This document shows positions 51,890-58,691 of a DNA stretch of 64,000 nucleotides, piece after piece. Location: positions 1 through 64,000 of IMG/VR virus record IMGVR_UViG_3300044631_002636. One strand, 5' to 3'. The translations under genes were made by a program, and so were the position numbers. The notes beneath the pieces were generated by a model. It was not told the DNA's origin, made no database searches, and saw only the letters and a program-made list of their open reading frames with translations. The number at the start of each line of letters is the position of its first letter. The stretch's first letter is position 1. This DNA comes from a virus.

Positions 51890-52216
51890 ATGCTATCAAC
51901 TCAATATCGCCTGCGATTGGAGGAAATCTGTAGAAAGATCGTCCTACATGAATCCGTAGGGTTAGAGGATATGATTTGGGCAGAGAAACTTGCTAAAGCA
52001 AATAGATCAGCTGGAACTATGCTACGTCAAGCGAGACGTAAATCTGAAAATCCAGATATGCAAGATGGTGATATGGATGACTTTTTAAATCAACTTGACA
52101 TTGGTGGTCTTGGTAATGAAAGATTTGGTCTAAGGGGATTTAATAGTGTTGATGATATTGTAGATTTTTTCAGTGACGGAAGAGATAAACCTGATGATTG
52201 GAGGCAAAGAGACTGA
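51890..52216 (+). CDS. Hypothetical protein, acidic C-terminus
   Basis: A 108-residue protein. The N-terminal 60 residues are helical (YRLRLEEICRKIVLHESVGLEDMIWAEKLAKANRSAGTMLRQARRK), basic and Arg-rich; the rest is acidic and flexible (DGDMDDFLNQLDIGG; DDIVDFFSDG). The start lies directly behind the large palindrome without a Shine-Dalgarno sequence. If the palindrome is an operator, this helical protein is a candidate autoregulator; inference only. Stop overlaps the next start (ATGA). Confidence 0.7.
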   Translation: MLSTQYRLRLEEICRKIVLHESVGLEDMIWAEKLAKANRSAGTMLRQARRKSENPDMQDGDMDDFLNQLDIGGLGNERFGLRGFNSVDDIVDFFSDGRDKPDDWRQRD

Positions 52217-52416
52217 TGACATACGAAGAGTTTCTTGATCTTCCTACATCGGTTGTTGATGATCTTTGTAAACTTGTCTCAATTAAAAATAAGTATGATC
52301 TTGATTTTACTGACGAAGAAAAAGAATTAGGGCAACATCTTTTAACTTATTGGGAAGAGATGAAAACTAATGAGTCGAGATATAAACTTGAAAAGTGCTG
52401 GGAAATTGGAGAATGA
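52216..52416 (+). CDS. Small acidic hypothetical protein
   Basis: A 66-residue helical protein (TYEEFLDLPTSVVDDLCKLVSIKNKYDLDFTDEEKELGQHLL). The ATG at 52216 overlaps the preceding stop; an in-frame TTG at 52198 is less likely. No family recognised. Confidence 0.6.
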   Translation: MTYEEFLDLPTSVVDDLCKLVSIKNKYDLDFTDEEKELGQHLLTYWEEMKTNESRYKLEKCWEIGE

Positions 52417-52625
52417 AACACGCTTTAATACTATCATTATGCTTCTTACCTCTGGCCATAATTTATGTTATTATGAAAGTATCGGTATGGTTGTCTTCTA
52501 GTCTAACAGAAATCGATTATGTCAGAAAAGATTCCAAACGACCACATGGACCATACTTGGAAAACCCATATGAGGATCTTGATGAAGAGGATGAAGAGTA
52601 TGGAAGTCGCTCAGATTATAGATGA
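52413..52625 (+). CDS. Small membrane protein
   Basis: A 70-residue protein with one N-terminal transmembrane helix (ALILSLCFLPLAIIYVIMKVSVWL) and a charged tail ending in an acidic run (DLDEEDEEYGS). The ATG at 52413 overlaps the previous stop (ATGA). Likely inserted in the host inner membrane with the tail in the cytoplasm; function unknown. Confidence 0.6.
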   Translation: MKHALILSLCFLPLAIIYVIMKVSVWLSSSLTEIDYVRKDSKRPHGPYLENPYEDLDEEDEEYGSRSDYR

Positions 52626-52737
52626 AACTCTCTGGAAATATTATTTCGAAAAAGGATTGGAAGTTCCAAACTGGAAAATGAATAAAGATCCTCAGTGGTG
52701 GGTTGACTATTTGGAATCTCTTGACAAACAGGAATAG
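52600..52737 (+). CDS. Small hypothetical protein
   Basis: A 45-residue frame (MEVAQIIDETLWKYYFEKGLEVPNW...) overlapping the preceding gene by 26 nt. Earlier in-frame ATGs (52570, 52582, 52591) exist, but their added residues read like a shadow of the other frame. GAGGATGAAGAG could serve as ribosome site. Its last part contains the -35 box of the next promoter. Confidence 0.5.
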   Translation: MEVAQIIDETLWKYYFEKGLEVPNWKMNKDPQWWVDYLESLDKQE

Positions 52738-52749
52738 ATACCCTATACT
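52721..52749 (+). promoter_or_regulatory. Sigma70 promoter TTGACA-N17-TATACT
   Basis: TTGACA (52721-52726) and TATACT (52744-52749) with optimal spacing, inside the 3' end of the preceding gene and 23 nt before the 52772 ATG. Confidence 0.8.
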
Positions 52750-52771
52750 CAAACAACATAAACATCACATC

Positions 52772-52978
52772 ATGGCTCACTACAAACCATATTCGGCAGA
52801 GTGGACTCGCAGGAGGTATCTTGCTGAGGCAATTGAAAGTTACTTTGACGCTGGATTATCCGCAAAGAGTGTCTATATTGACATTGAGGATATTTTAAAT
52901 GAAAAAATAGAAACTCATCTGGATAAGGTTAATAGTAGTGTTGAATTAAAAGGTTTAATCAATGACGCAAAGATTTAA
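52772..52978 (+). CDS. Small hypothetical protein
   Basis: A 68-residue mostly helical protein (YSAEWTRRRYLAEAIESYFDAGLSAKSVYIDIEDILNEKIETHLDKV). The ATG at 52772 lies just after the promoter; upstream in-frame starts are before the -10 box and cannot be used from it. Function unknown. Confidence 0.65.
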   Translation: MAHYKPYSAEWTRRRYLAEAIESYFDAGLSAKSVYIDIEDILNEKIETHLDKVNSSVELKGLINDAKI

Positions 52979-53144
52979 TTGCACTTCCGCAGAACCTTAC
53001 ATTAGACACTATTATAAGGTTCATTTTTTTAATAAAAAATCCATGAAATTTGAACATTGGGAAGATGTTCAGGATTATTGGTTTGATAACTGCGATAAAG
53101 AAAAATATTTAAAGTATATTACAGTAGAAGATAGAAAGAAATAA
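52962..53144 (+). CDS. Small hypothetical protein
   Basis: A 60-residue protein rich in Tyr, Phe and Lys (EPYIRHYYKVHFFNKKSMKFEHWEDVQDYWFDN), overlapping the previous gene by 17 nt. No family recognised. Confidence 0.55.
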   Translation: MTQRFNCTSAEPYIRHYYKVHFFNKKSMKFEHWEDVQDYWFDNCDKEKYLKYITVEDRKK

Positions 53145-53154
53145 TCATTTGAGA

Positions 53155-53162
53155 TATAAATA
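53155..53162 (+). promoter_or_regulatory. Late promoter TATAAATA (exact)
   Basis: Exact T4-late box within the otherwise early-looking small-gene block, 24 nt before the 53186 gene. Confidence 0.6.
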
Positions 53163-53185
53163 AGACCAAACAAAGCCATGAAGAC

Positions 53186-53383
53186 ATGGGATCATTGTTT
53201 TTAGCAACCATTATATCATGCACTCAATTTAAAGAAATTGGACATAAATTGTTTAGTCAATTTAATGGACTCTCTCTGCAACAAAAGTATGAAATTATCA
53301 ATGAGTTGAAAAAGGTAGTTCCATCTTGTCCAATAACGATAAAGGATTCTAATAATGAATCAAAAAGAAATTCAGGCTCTTGA
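53186..53383 (+). CDS. Small hypothetical protein
   Basis: A 65-residue protein with a hydrophobic N-terminus (GSLFLATIISCTQF) that could be a short signal or membrane anchor, then a helix (LSLQQKYEIINELKKVV). The only gene of the block led by an exact late box. Overlaps the next gene by 29 nt. Confidence 0.5.
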   Translation: MGSLFLATIISCTQFKEIGHKLFSQFNGLSLQQKYEIINELKKVVPSCPITIKDSNNESKRNSGS

Positions 53384-53519
53384 TCTAATGATTGAGGATC
53401 TTCATAAAAAACATACAGATATTCGCTTCCTTGCAAAGGAAATGGAATGCGAAAGTGAATTAGAAGATATTAAAAATTATATTATAAATCATCTTATAGA
53501 AAAGAGAGATGAAAAATAA
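53355..53519 (+). CDS. Small hypothetical protein
   Basis: A 54-residue charged helical protein (NQKEIQALDLMIEDLHKKHTDI; ESELEDIKNYIINHLIEKRDEK). Overlaps the preceding gene by 29 nt and ends 3 nt before the next. Coding character is supported by the even amino-acid use and packing between neighbours. Confidence 0.5.
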   Translation: MNQKEIQALDLMIEDLHKKHTDIRFLAKEMECESELEDIKNYIINHLIEKRDEK

Positions 53520-53522
53520 TTT

Positions 53523-53750
53523 ATGTACTATTATATTCTCTTAACTGTATTCGCAGTTATATGCTACATGATAATTGTAGACCCTAATGTTGCGGAATAT
53601 ATTGATTTGCAAAGAAAGATATTGATTTTAAATATTAATAGATTTTATTGGTTAGTTAAATTTCATCCAAGAAATCCAATTACTAACTTGATTAGAAAGA
53701 TTGAACATGCTAAAATGTTAAGAGAACTTGAAAAAGACATGAGAAAATAA
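53523..53750 (+). CDS. Small membrane protein
   Basis: A 75-residue protein with an N-terminal transmembrane helix (YYYILLTVFAVICYMIIV) and a basic C-terminal tail (LIRKIEHAKMLRELEKDMRK). Function unknown. Confidence 0.6.
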   Translation: MYYYILLTVFAVICYMIIVDPNVAEYIDLQRKILILNINRFYWLVKFHPRNPITNLIRKIEHAKMLRELEKDMRK

Positions 53751-53906
53751 ATGTCTGATACTGATCCAACCTCACCATGGTTTGAATTTATTTCTTACAT
53801 TAGGTGTTGTGAAAGCCTAGAAATTCCAGTATCTTTAACTAGGTTCTTTGCATATCAAAAATATTATAAAAGCGTACATAATGAAAAAAATCAAGCGATG
53901 GTTTAA
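53751..53906 (+). CDS. Small hypothetical protein
   Basis: A 51-residue protein (SDTDPTSPWFEFISYIRCCESLEI...) starting immediately after the preceding stop codon. Overlaps the next gene by 26 nt. No family recognised. Confidence 0.45.
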   Translation: MSDTDPTSPWFEFISYIRCCESLEIPVSLTRFFAYQKYYKSVHNEKNQAMV

Positions 53907-54237
53907 TTCACTACTGAATGATTATGTTAGATATGATCATGAGTATGAACTTGAAATGTCTTCCCTTTATGATCAAATTTGCGATCTTAAACTTAGAGTT
54001 CTAAAATTAGAAGATGAAAATATTTCATTGTGCAATGAACTTTATAGGCTTGAAAATTCTTTAGATTCGAGAATAGATATTTTAATTTCAAAGTTGAACT
54101 TGCCAAATGATAGTCTTTCTTATCCGTATGATGGAGATTATACTGAAGAATATGTAAAATCTAATAATATAGAAGCAAACCCAGAAGACTGGATATCTAA
54201 TGAAAAAGACCAAAATACAAACGTGCGGAAGTTTTGA
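53881..54237 (+). CDS. Coiled-coil hypothetical protein
   Basis: A 118-residue protein. Residues about 20-75 have leucine-rich heptads (LEMSSLYDQICDLKLRVLKLEDENISLCNELYRLENSL), predicting a coiled coil and oligomerisation; the C-terminus is acidic. ATG at 53881 is preferred over an upstream in-frame TTG/ATA region. Role unknown. Confidence 0.6.
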   Translation: MKKIKRWFNSLLNDYVRYDHEYELEMSSLYDQICDLKLRVLKLEDENISLCNELYRLENSLDSRIDILISKLNLPNDSLSYPYDGDYTEEYVKSNNIEANPEDWISNEKDQNTNVRKF

Positions 54238-54388
54238 TGGTGAATTTTATAGCATAACAATTTCATATAATAACTTTCATACAACAACTATTGATGGACT
54301 TTCTAAAGAAGATATGTTAGAATTACAATCATGCGTAAATTGTATGTTAATTGAGGATGAATTAGATGGCTCTGGGATCGCAAGTTGA
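54200..54388 (+). CDS. Small hypothetical protein
   Basis: A 62-residue protein with alternating polar and hydrophobic residues (GEFYSITISYNNFHTTTIDGLSKEDMLELQSCVNCML), overlapping its neighbours by 38 and 23 nt. The latter part is an amphipathic helix. Unknown function. Confidence 0.5.
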   Translation: MKKTKIQTCGSFDGEFYSITISYNNFHTTTIDGLSKEDMLELQSCVNCMLIEDELDGSGIAS

Positions 54389-54590
54389 AGAATCGTTAAA
54401 AGAAGCAGAAGCAAGTCTTCGCAATGCACTTGCGTATGCTGCAAGACAAGAACGCCCTATGGTCTGTAGCGTCATTGCTGATCTTATCAGTCGTATTGAA
54501 TCCTTACAGACTACTGATTCTCTTCTTGATAAATTGGAGAATAGGAAGTTTGGCGATAGTGGATCATTTGGATCATTCTTTGATAAGTAA
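54366..54590 (+). CDS. Small helical hypothetical protein
   Basis: A 74-residue helical protein (QVEESLKEAEASLRNALAYAARQERPMVCSVIADLISRIESL) with a flexible Gly/Ser end (FGDSGSFGSFFDK). Better codon use than its immediate upstream neighbours. A 19-codon frame follows at 54594-54653 and may be a leader peptide. Confidence 0.6.
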   Translation: MALGSQVEESLKEAEASLRNALAYAARQERPMVCSVIADLISRIESLQTTDSLLDKLENRKFGDSGSFGSFFDK

Positions 54591-54683
54591 AGAAATGTTA
54601 CAACAGTCTAAAAACAATATTAAGCAATCTAGTTTTCGTGGTAAATACTGTTAGGATACGCTCACATATACAGGAGCATCACT

Positions 54684-54848
54684 ATGACTTACTCTGAAAG
54701 AAAACTGAATAGACTTTCTGATTCAGAATGGTCGGAAATGAATGCACTGAGGCAAGCAATTAATGAACTTCCACAATCAGTGTCTCCAGATAAAATGGAG
54801 CAATTTACTGAATATTTTGTTAGAAGTCTTAAAGAAAAAGGACAGTGA
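54684..54848 (+). CDS. Small hypothetical protein
   Basis: A 54-residue helical protein (SERKLNRLSDSEWSEMNALRQAINELP...). AGGAG lies 7-11 nt before the ATG, one of the clearest ribosome sites of the block. Its TGA is inside a perfect palindrome at 54845. Function unknown. Confidence 0.6.
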   Translation: MTYSERKLNRLSDSEWSEMNALRQAINELPQSVSPDKMEQFTEYFVRSLKEKGQ

Positions 54849-54866
54849 CAGTTTTAGAACTGTCAC
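54845..54866 (+). terminator. Operon-end palindrome, perfect 9-bp hairpin
   Basis: GTGACAGTT and AACTGTCAC with a 4-nt loop, starting in the stop codon of the preceding gene. Best-preserved member of the palindrome family; it may terminate transcription or bind a protein, since no T-run follows. Confidence 0.65.
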
Positions 54867-54872
54867 ATTAGG

Positions 54873-54901
54873 GTGACAACCTTCTTTTTTTTGTGTATAA
54901 T
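54873..54901 (+). promoter_or_regulatory. Promoter GTGACA-N17-TATAAT
   Basis: GTGACA (54873-54878) and TATAAT (54896-54901) at optimal spacing, with a T-rich spacer; start predicted near 54908, just before the 54924 gene. Confidence 0.7.
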
Positions 54902-54923
54902 ATTAAAAAGTTTCAAAACAGTC

Positions 54924-55226
54924 ATGGCACGTTGGGTTGCAAAATGTTGGTTGGGATCCCAAGCTGGATACCAAGAATGTGAAGTTGATGCTGCAACTAT
55001 TGGTGGAGCAAAGCAACAACTGCAACGCATATATGGTGCTGAACAAATTATAAACTTGAGAGAAGTTAGGGGATCTGGATCTTCTGGTGGGAGTTCTTTT
55101 GATCTTGGACCTTTTGTTTGGATTCTTTTGATTCTTTTTGGAATAGGTCTAATTGTTCAATACTGGTATATTGCACTTCCCATAATTGCTCTTCTAGTCG
55201 CATTGGCAATTTATGGTATGATGTAA
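54924..55226 (+). CDS. Membrane protein, two C-terminal helices
   Basis: A 100-residue protein. A soluble N-terminus (WVAKCWLGSQAGYQECEVDAATIGGAKQQLQRIYGAEQIINLREV) precedes a Gly/Ser linker and two hydrophobic helices (FVWILLILFGIGLIVQYW and IALPIIALLVALAIYG). ATG at 54924 is behind the promoter; the longer in-frame version starts before it. Unknown role in the host membrane. Confidence 0.65.
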   Translation: MARWVAKCWLGSQAGYQECEVDAATIGGAKQQLQRIYGAEQIINLREVRGSGSSGGSSFDLGPFVWILLILFGIGLIVQYWYIALPIIALLVALAIYGMM

Positions 55227-55244
55227 AGATTTTATTGGAAAAAA

Positions 55245-55394
55245 ATGAAAGCAAATCTCATGATTACTAACTTGTCTTACGAAGAAATTGTTCTTCTTCA
55301 GCAAATTATGATTGATATTGATGAAAAAGGTTTGTTTATTGAGCATGATACAGATATTTTAGATTCCTTGTATGAAAAAGTAATGAATGCTTAG
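55245..55394 (+). CDS. Small acidic hypothetical protein
   Basis: A 49-residue helical acidic protein (SYEEIVLLQQIMIDIDEKGLFIEHDTDILDSLYEKV). Ends just before the next palindrome/terminator unit. Confidence 0.5.
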   Translation: MKANLMITNLSYEEIVLLQQIMIDIDEKGLFIEHDTDILDSLYEKVMNA

Positions 55395-55418
55395 CAGACA
55401 CTCTAAAAACTGTCCACT

Positions 55419-55444
55419 GGGTCTCCTGGTTCTCTAGGGGACCC
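55419..55444 (+). terminator. Intrinsic terminator merged with a promoter
   Basis: GGGTCTCC and GGGGACCC form an 8-bp stem with a 10-nt loop, followed by CTTATA. The hairpin contains the TCCTGG box of the promoter at 55424, so termination and initiation signals are superposed. Confidence 0.65.
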
Positions 55445-55467
55445 CTTATAATATAAAGGTAATCAAC
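55424..55467 (+). promoter_or_regulatory. Promoter TCCTGG-N17-TATAAT with conserved start region
   Basis: TATAAT (55447-55452) and, 11 nt from its first base, GGTAATCAAC (55458-55467). TCCTGG occupies the -35 position and recurs at the same distance in the 61528 promoter. Confidence 0.75.
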
Positions 55468-55477
55468 AAAACGCTTC

Positions 55478-55891
55478 ATGGCAACCCGCTCCCGCATCGG
55501 TATTGAACTTTCTGATGGTTCCATTCTGTCTGCATATTCTCACTGGGATGGTTATCCTGAATGGATGGGTCGCATTCTTCGTACCCATTACAACACCAAA
55601 GAGAAAGTTGCTGAACTGATTGATGGTGGAGATATGAGTTCTCCTTGGACTACTTCTCGTTGGGATACTAAACTTAATGAAGAGTATGGTCCCGAATACT
55701 ACTCTCAGCGTGGTGATAATTGCCCTCCCCGTCTTGATGCTGACCTGTGTGAGTATCTTCTTCCTGATAACAGTGAAGAGTATGCTTATGTGTTCCGTAA
55801 TGGCGAATGGGTTTGCTACAATATGAATCAGTTTGACGATGCCAAACTCCCCGAAATCGTTGAAATTCCCTCTGCTGCCCTTGCCGTATGA
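55478..55891 (+). CDS. Conserved phage hypothetical protein
   Basis: A 137-residue protein. The N-terminus (ATRSRIGIELSDGSILSAYSHWDGYPEWMGRILRTHYN) belongs to a small-protein type that I know from many phages, with the RIGIEL...Y.HWDGYP core, but no function is established. C-terminal NSEEYAYVFRNGEWVCYN looks like a beta-hairpin. GC somewhat higher than neighbours. Led by a strong early-type promoter, so probably expressed early and abundantly. Confidence 0.7.
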   Translation: MATRSRIGIELSDGSILSAYSHWDGYPEWMGRILRTHYNTKEKVAELIDGGDMSSPWTTSRWDTKLNEEYGPEYYSQRGDNCPPRLDADLCEYLLPDNSEEYAYVFRNGEWVCYNMNQFDDAKLPEIVEIPSAALAV

Positions 55892-56043
55892 ATGATCAAA
55901 CAAAACTGATCCTTGCGAATATGCAAGTGGATAATATTGTCAGTTTGATGGCAGGCAATGAATGGGAAAAGTATTTTGTTTCTCATCTCATTCCCATTAA
56001 ATATGAGATCGAGAGGCAACTTTCTCTTTACAAAAAGTCCTGA
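55888..56043 (+). CDS. Small hypothetical protein
   Basis: A 51-residue helical protein (NDQTKLILANMQVDNIVSLMAGNEWEKYFVSHLIPIKYEIERQ), coupled to the previous gene by an ATGA overlap. Its 3' end contains the -35 box of the next promoter. Confidence 0.55.
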   Translation: MNDQTKLILANMQVDNIVSLMAGNEWEKYFVSHLIPIKYEIERQLSLYKKS

Positions 56044-56055
56044 ACATACTATACT
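56027..56055 (+). promoter_or_regulatory. Sigma70 promoter TTTACA-N17-TATACT
   Basis: TTTACA (56027-56032) and TATACT (56050-56055) with 17-nt spacing; CGGAGG about 10 nt before the next start indicates a well-translated message. Confidence 0.75.
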
Positions 56056-56095
56056 AACTACATAACTACCAATTACGGAGGTATCACTTACTACA

Positions 56096-56344
56096 ATGAA
56101 ATTTCTTTATCTTATTGACTACTGGGTTCCTTTTCCTGCATCTGAGTATGGTGGGACTATTTCTGTAGTTGCCCATGATGACGATGAGTGTTTTGACATC
56201 CTTTCTCAAGCATCTTCCGAGTTTGGGGAGATTGATGCGGAAAAATATAAGCATCTAATTGCCCCTAAGGTTGCAACTGCTCAACGGTTTGAACTTGCGA
56301 ATAATGATGAGGAATGTGGTATTGTTGATGCATTTACAACTTGA
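56096..56344 (+). CDS. Small acidic hypothetical protein
   Basis: An 82-residue protein (FLYLIDYWVPFPASEYGGTISVVAHDDDECFDIL...). A beta-alpha-beta pattern with an acidic surface; good codon use. Possibly a DNA-mimic-like or regulatory protein, but no family was recognised. Confidence 0.65.
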   Translation: MKFLYLIDYWVPFPASEYGGTISVVAHDDDECFDILSQASSEFGEIDAEKYKHLIAPKVATAQRFELANNDEECGIVDAFTT

Positions 56345-56349
56345 TAACT

Positions 56350-56511
56350 ATGGAAAAACTGTATCGCATTGAAGAGTTGGGAACAACTGGTTGGGAACTT
56401 ATTGAGCATGACGCTTGTAAACTAACTAAATCTGAAACTGTACAAAAATTGGAAAGTTTTTTGGGTCAAGGTTGCAGTCCTGATCGTATTCGTGCAGTTT
56501 CTGATGATTGA
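56350..56511 (+). CDS. Small hypothetical protein
   Basis: A 53-residue protein (EKLYRIEELGTTGWELIEHDACKLTKSETVQKLESFLGQGCSPDRIRAV). The YRIEELGTTGWELIE...C..L(T/S)K...  pattern is common in small T4-like cyanophage proteins of unknown role. Overlaps the next gene by 8 nt. Confidence 0.6.
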   Translation: MEKLYRIEELGTTGWELIEHDACKLTKSETVQKLESFLGQGCSPDRIRAVSDD

Positions 56512-56788
56512 TTTTCCCCACAATCCTCCAGAAGGATACTCATACATCTATGAGCAATACAATACAAGATTGATTTCAATCTGGTTAATGTGTCATAGAA
56601 AATTTGATTATAATAATGGGAAACTGACAAAAACAATCTGGGGATTTTATAGTCCAAAGAAAAAAGAATACTACGCACCAATTAATTCATCAAAGGTTGG
56701 TAGCAAAGTAAACATTGAAAACACGAGGGCATATACTGCAATGCCTCTCAATCAAAATCCTCTGGAGACTCTTCTTTATGCATCTTAG
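56504..56788 (+). CDS. Hypothetical protein
   Basis: A 94-residue Tyr-rich protein (DFPHNPPEGYSYIYEQYNTRLISIWLMCHRKFDYNNG). The ATG at 56504 is preferred over a GTG-type start at 56492. Beta-rich prediction; function unknown. Confidence 0.6.
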   Translation: MIDFPHNPPEGYSYIYEQYNTRLISIWLMCHRKFDYNNGKLTKTIWGFYSPKKKEYYAPINSSKVGSKVNIENTRAYTAMPLNQNPLETLLYAS

Positions 56789-56963
56789 TACAGATAAAGA
56801 TTATACAATCTATCTGATTGAAGAAAATTATTGTCATCGTTTAGAAGTTCTTGTTGAAGAAGAACTTTTTGACGATGCACACTCTCTTTTTGAAGAGTTT
56901 GTAATTGATTCTGAAGAACCTGAAGAATGGTTGTTTATTCCTTACTTTAAAAATGTTTGCTGA
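56778..56963 (+). CDS. Small acidic hypothetical protein
   Basis: A 61-residue acidic protein (DYTIYLIEENYCHRLEVLVEEELFDDAHSLFEEFVID). ATG at 56778 overlaps the previous gene by 11 nt; the longer frame from 56715 lies inside that gene. Unknown function. Confidence 0.55.
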   Translation: MHLSTDKDYTIYLIEENYCHRLEVLVEEELFDDAHSLFEEFVIDSEEPEEWLFIPYFKNVC

Positions 56964-57129
56964 AAAATCAGAAGTTTCCTATAAAGGATTATATGGGACA
57001 ATTAAATTTATTTGCTCCTCATATGTTGTAATTTCTCTTACTCCTGCACAGGGAAGACAACCTCCACTTGTTATAGTGTACCCTTCTGATTATTCTAAAA
57101 TTCAAGTTCTTAAGGATAGTGAAAAATGA
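56953..57129 (+). CDS. Small hypothetical protein
   Basis: A 58-residue beta-rich protein (YKGLYGTIKFICSSYVVISL...PPLVIVYPSDYSKIQVL), possibly a small OB/SH3-like barrel. Overlaps both neighbours by 4-11 nt. Confidence 0.55.
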   Translation: MFAEKSEVSYKGLYGTIKFICSSYVVISLTPAQGRQPPLVIVYPSDYSKIQVLKDSEK

Positions 57130-57272
57130 TCTTTGAAGTCCGTTACCTTCAACCTAAGAAAAAAGGTTTTTCTAAACAAGTAGCAACGTTTCTGAAATTA
57201 GATGATGCAATTTTTTGGGAATCTTACATTAAAAATAATGGGGCAAAAGATATTATTATCTGTCCCAAGTAA
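57126..57272 (+). CDS. Small hypothetical protein
   Basis: A 48-residue protein (FEVRYLQPKKKGFSKQVATFLKLDDAIFWESYIKNNGAKD) coupled by ATGA overlap to the previous gene and overlapping the next zinc-ribbon gene by 35 nt. Unknown function. Confidence 0.5.
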   Translation: MIFEVRYLQPKKKGFSKQVATFLKLDDAIFWESYIKNNGAKDIIICPK

Positions 57273-57414
57273 ATATACTTGTCAGTTTTGCAAGGAAGAA
57301 AAACCTTTAGACTCTGATAATTTTCAAACAGTAAAATCATTCAAATCTGGATATTCTACAGTTTGTTTGGAGTGTTCTAAACCGAAGCAAAGAGATGAAA
57401 AAGAAAAAAAATAA
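57238..57414 (+). CDS. Small zinc-ribbon protein
   Basis: A 58-residue protein with two CxxC knuckles: TCQFCKEEKPLDSDNF and STVCLECSKPK, spaced about 22 residues, as in treble-clef or ribbon zinc fingers associated with phage endonuclease VII and HNH proteins. Basic C-terminus (RDEKEKK). Probably binds DNA or RNA. ATG at 57238 is chosen because earlier residues read as a shadow of the upstream gene. Confidence 0.6.
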   Translation: MGQKILLSVPSKYTCQFCKEEKPLDSDNFQTVKSFKSGYSTVCLECSKPKQRDEKEKK

Positions 57415-57616
57415 AACAATATGGAGAATTTGGGCAAAGGCACTTGGGGAAAAGGGGTCTAAATGTGATAGAGAAGCAGATATAATTGCTATTGTACGAA
57501 CTTTTATATTCTTCACTTATCTTATTACTAATGTTGCTATTGTTGCTAACGCAGTAAGACATTGGAATGATGAACCGTCCAAAATATACATAAAGGAAGA
57601 AATAAAAAGTACCTAA
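57395..57616 (+). CDS. Small membrane protein
   Basis: A 73-residue protein: basic N-terminus (KKKKNKTIWRIWAKALGEKGSKCDREADI), one transmembrane helix (IVRTFIFFTYLITNVAIVAN) and a charged tail. Overlaps the zinc-ribbon gene by 20 nt. A cyanophage-type conserved small membrane protein of unknown role. Confidence 0.6.
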   Translation: MKKKKNKTIWRIWAKALGEKGSKCDREADIIAIVRTFIFFTYLITNVAIVANAVRHWNDEPSKIYIKEEIKST

Positions 57617-57619
57617 ATC

Positions 57620-58024
57620 ATGATTCACTCTAAAGCAGTTTTGTCTACAGATAAAAAATTATCTACCAAGTTAAACTGGTGGGAATATTGGATTGGTCAT
57701 TGTTGGATGACTGGATGGCAAAATATTCGAGGATCTTTCCGTATTTGGTGCGATCTGATGACGGATAATTATTCCGATTATTCTTTGATACATACTGATG
57801 ATCCATTCGAAGAATGTTATGAGTGGTTCTGGGTATCTCTTGGAGAGGATGAATGTTACCCTAAAGAGTTTCTTGAATATCTGATGCAGTTAGCATATGA
57901 TGTTGAAACTGGTAAAGAAAAATTAATTCCAATTGATGAAGACTTCATGAAACGTTTGCAAGATCTCACTGATGATGTAGAATTATCATTAGATGATTAC
58001 TTGGGATTGGAGGGCGAAGACTGA
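57620..58024 (+). CDS. Acidic Trp-rich hypothetical protein
   Basis: A 134-residue protein: Trp-rich N-terminal half (LNWWEYWIGHCWMTGWQNIRGSFRIW) and a strongly acidic C-terminal half (DEDFMKRLQDLTDDVELSLDDYLGLEGED). Overlaps the next gene by 1 nt. No known family. Confidence 0.65.
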   Translation: MIHSKAVLSTDKKLSTKLNWWEYWIGHCWMTGWQNIRGSFRIWCDLMTDNYSDYSLIHTDDPFEECYEWFWVSLGEDECYPKEFLEYLMQLAYDVETGKEKLIPIDEDFMKRLQDLTDDVELSLDDYLGLEGED

Positions 58025-58419
58025 TGGGAATGTTCGACTATTTTAGATCTTCATACAATCTTGGAGAACAGTTTACAAATGTAGTGTGTCAAACCAAAGA
58101 TATTGAAGATTGTATTGGAGGAACAATGACTCACTACTGGTTAGATCCCAGTGGCCAATTGTGGTATCCAAATTATACTGGCACAAATACTTTTGAGATC
58201 ATTAGGGAAAATGATCCTCGTTATAATCATGATAGAAAGTTTTTAAACTTTGAATGGATTCCAACAGGTGAGCATGGTAAATATGTACCACATCATATTA
58301 CCAAATATGTTGAGGTATATCCCGAAAATTGGAAGGGTAAATGGGAAGATTGGCCACGTTTAAATCTACATTTTAGAAATGGTGTGCTAAAAGATTATGA
58401 AGATGTGACAGGACGATGA
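58024..58419 (+). CDS. Conserved T4-like hypothetical protein
   Basis: A 131-residue protein. The N-terminus GMFDYFRSSYNLGEQFTNVVCQTKDIEDCIGGTMTHYWLD is a signature that I recognise from small proteins in many phages (MGMFDxI.S..dLG..FT...QTKd..), of unknown function. ATGA coupling on both sides. Confidence 0.7.
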   Translation: MGMFDYFRSSYNLGEQFTNVVCQTKDIEDCIGGTMTHYWLDPSGQLWYPNYTGTNTFEIIRENDPRYNHDRKFLNFEWIPTGEHGKYVPHHITKYVEVYPENWKGKWEDWPRLNLHFRNGVLKDYEDVTGR

Positions 58420-58691
58420 AACTATTTCAATTTAATAAAAGATATGATTTTGGACATGAGATTTATTTTTCATTTCTGACACTTGGAGAGTACTCTCTCC
58501 TTCAAGTGTCCTTTGATTATAATGAATATGGTGGTTGGCCATATGTACAAATTACGTCAGGGAATGGTAGAATCTTTAGTTTTCTTATGACCCTGTGGCG
58601 GTTTGGATTCTGTCTTGACCTGCTTGCGCGGCACTGGAACTGGTGCTATGATACTAACATAACTTTGGATGAACTTCGCAATGGCAACTGA
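58416..58691 (+). CDS. Hypothetical protein
   Basis: A 91-residue aromatic-rich protein (QFNKRYDFGHEIYFSFLTLGEYSLLQVSFDYNEYGGWPYVQI; FCLDLLARHWNWCYD). Beta-hairpins followed by a helix. Overlaps neighbours by 4-11 nt; unknown role. Confidence 0.6.
   Translation: MKLFQFNKRYDFGHEIYFSFLTLGEYSLLQVSFDYNEYGGWPYVQITSGNGRIFSFLMTLWRFGFCLDLLARHWNWCYDTNITLDELRNGN

Noticed and set aside
54594-54653. 19-codon frame between two small genes
   Set aside because: Too short to support without conservation data; mentioned only as a possible leader peptide.
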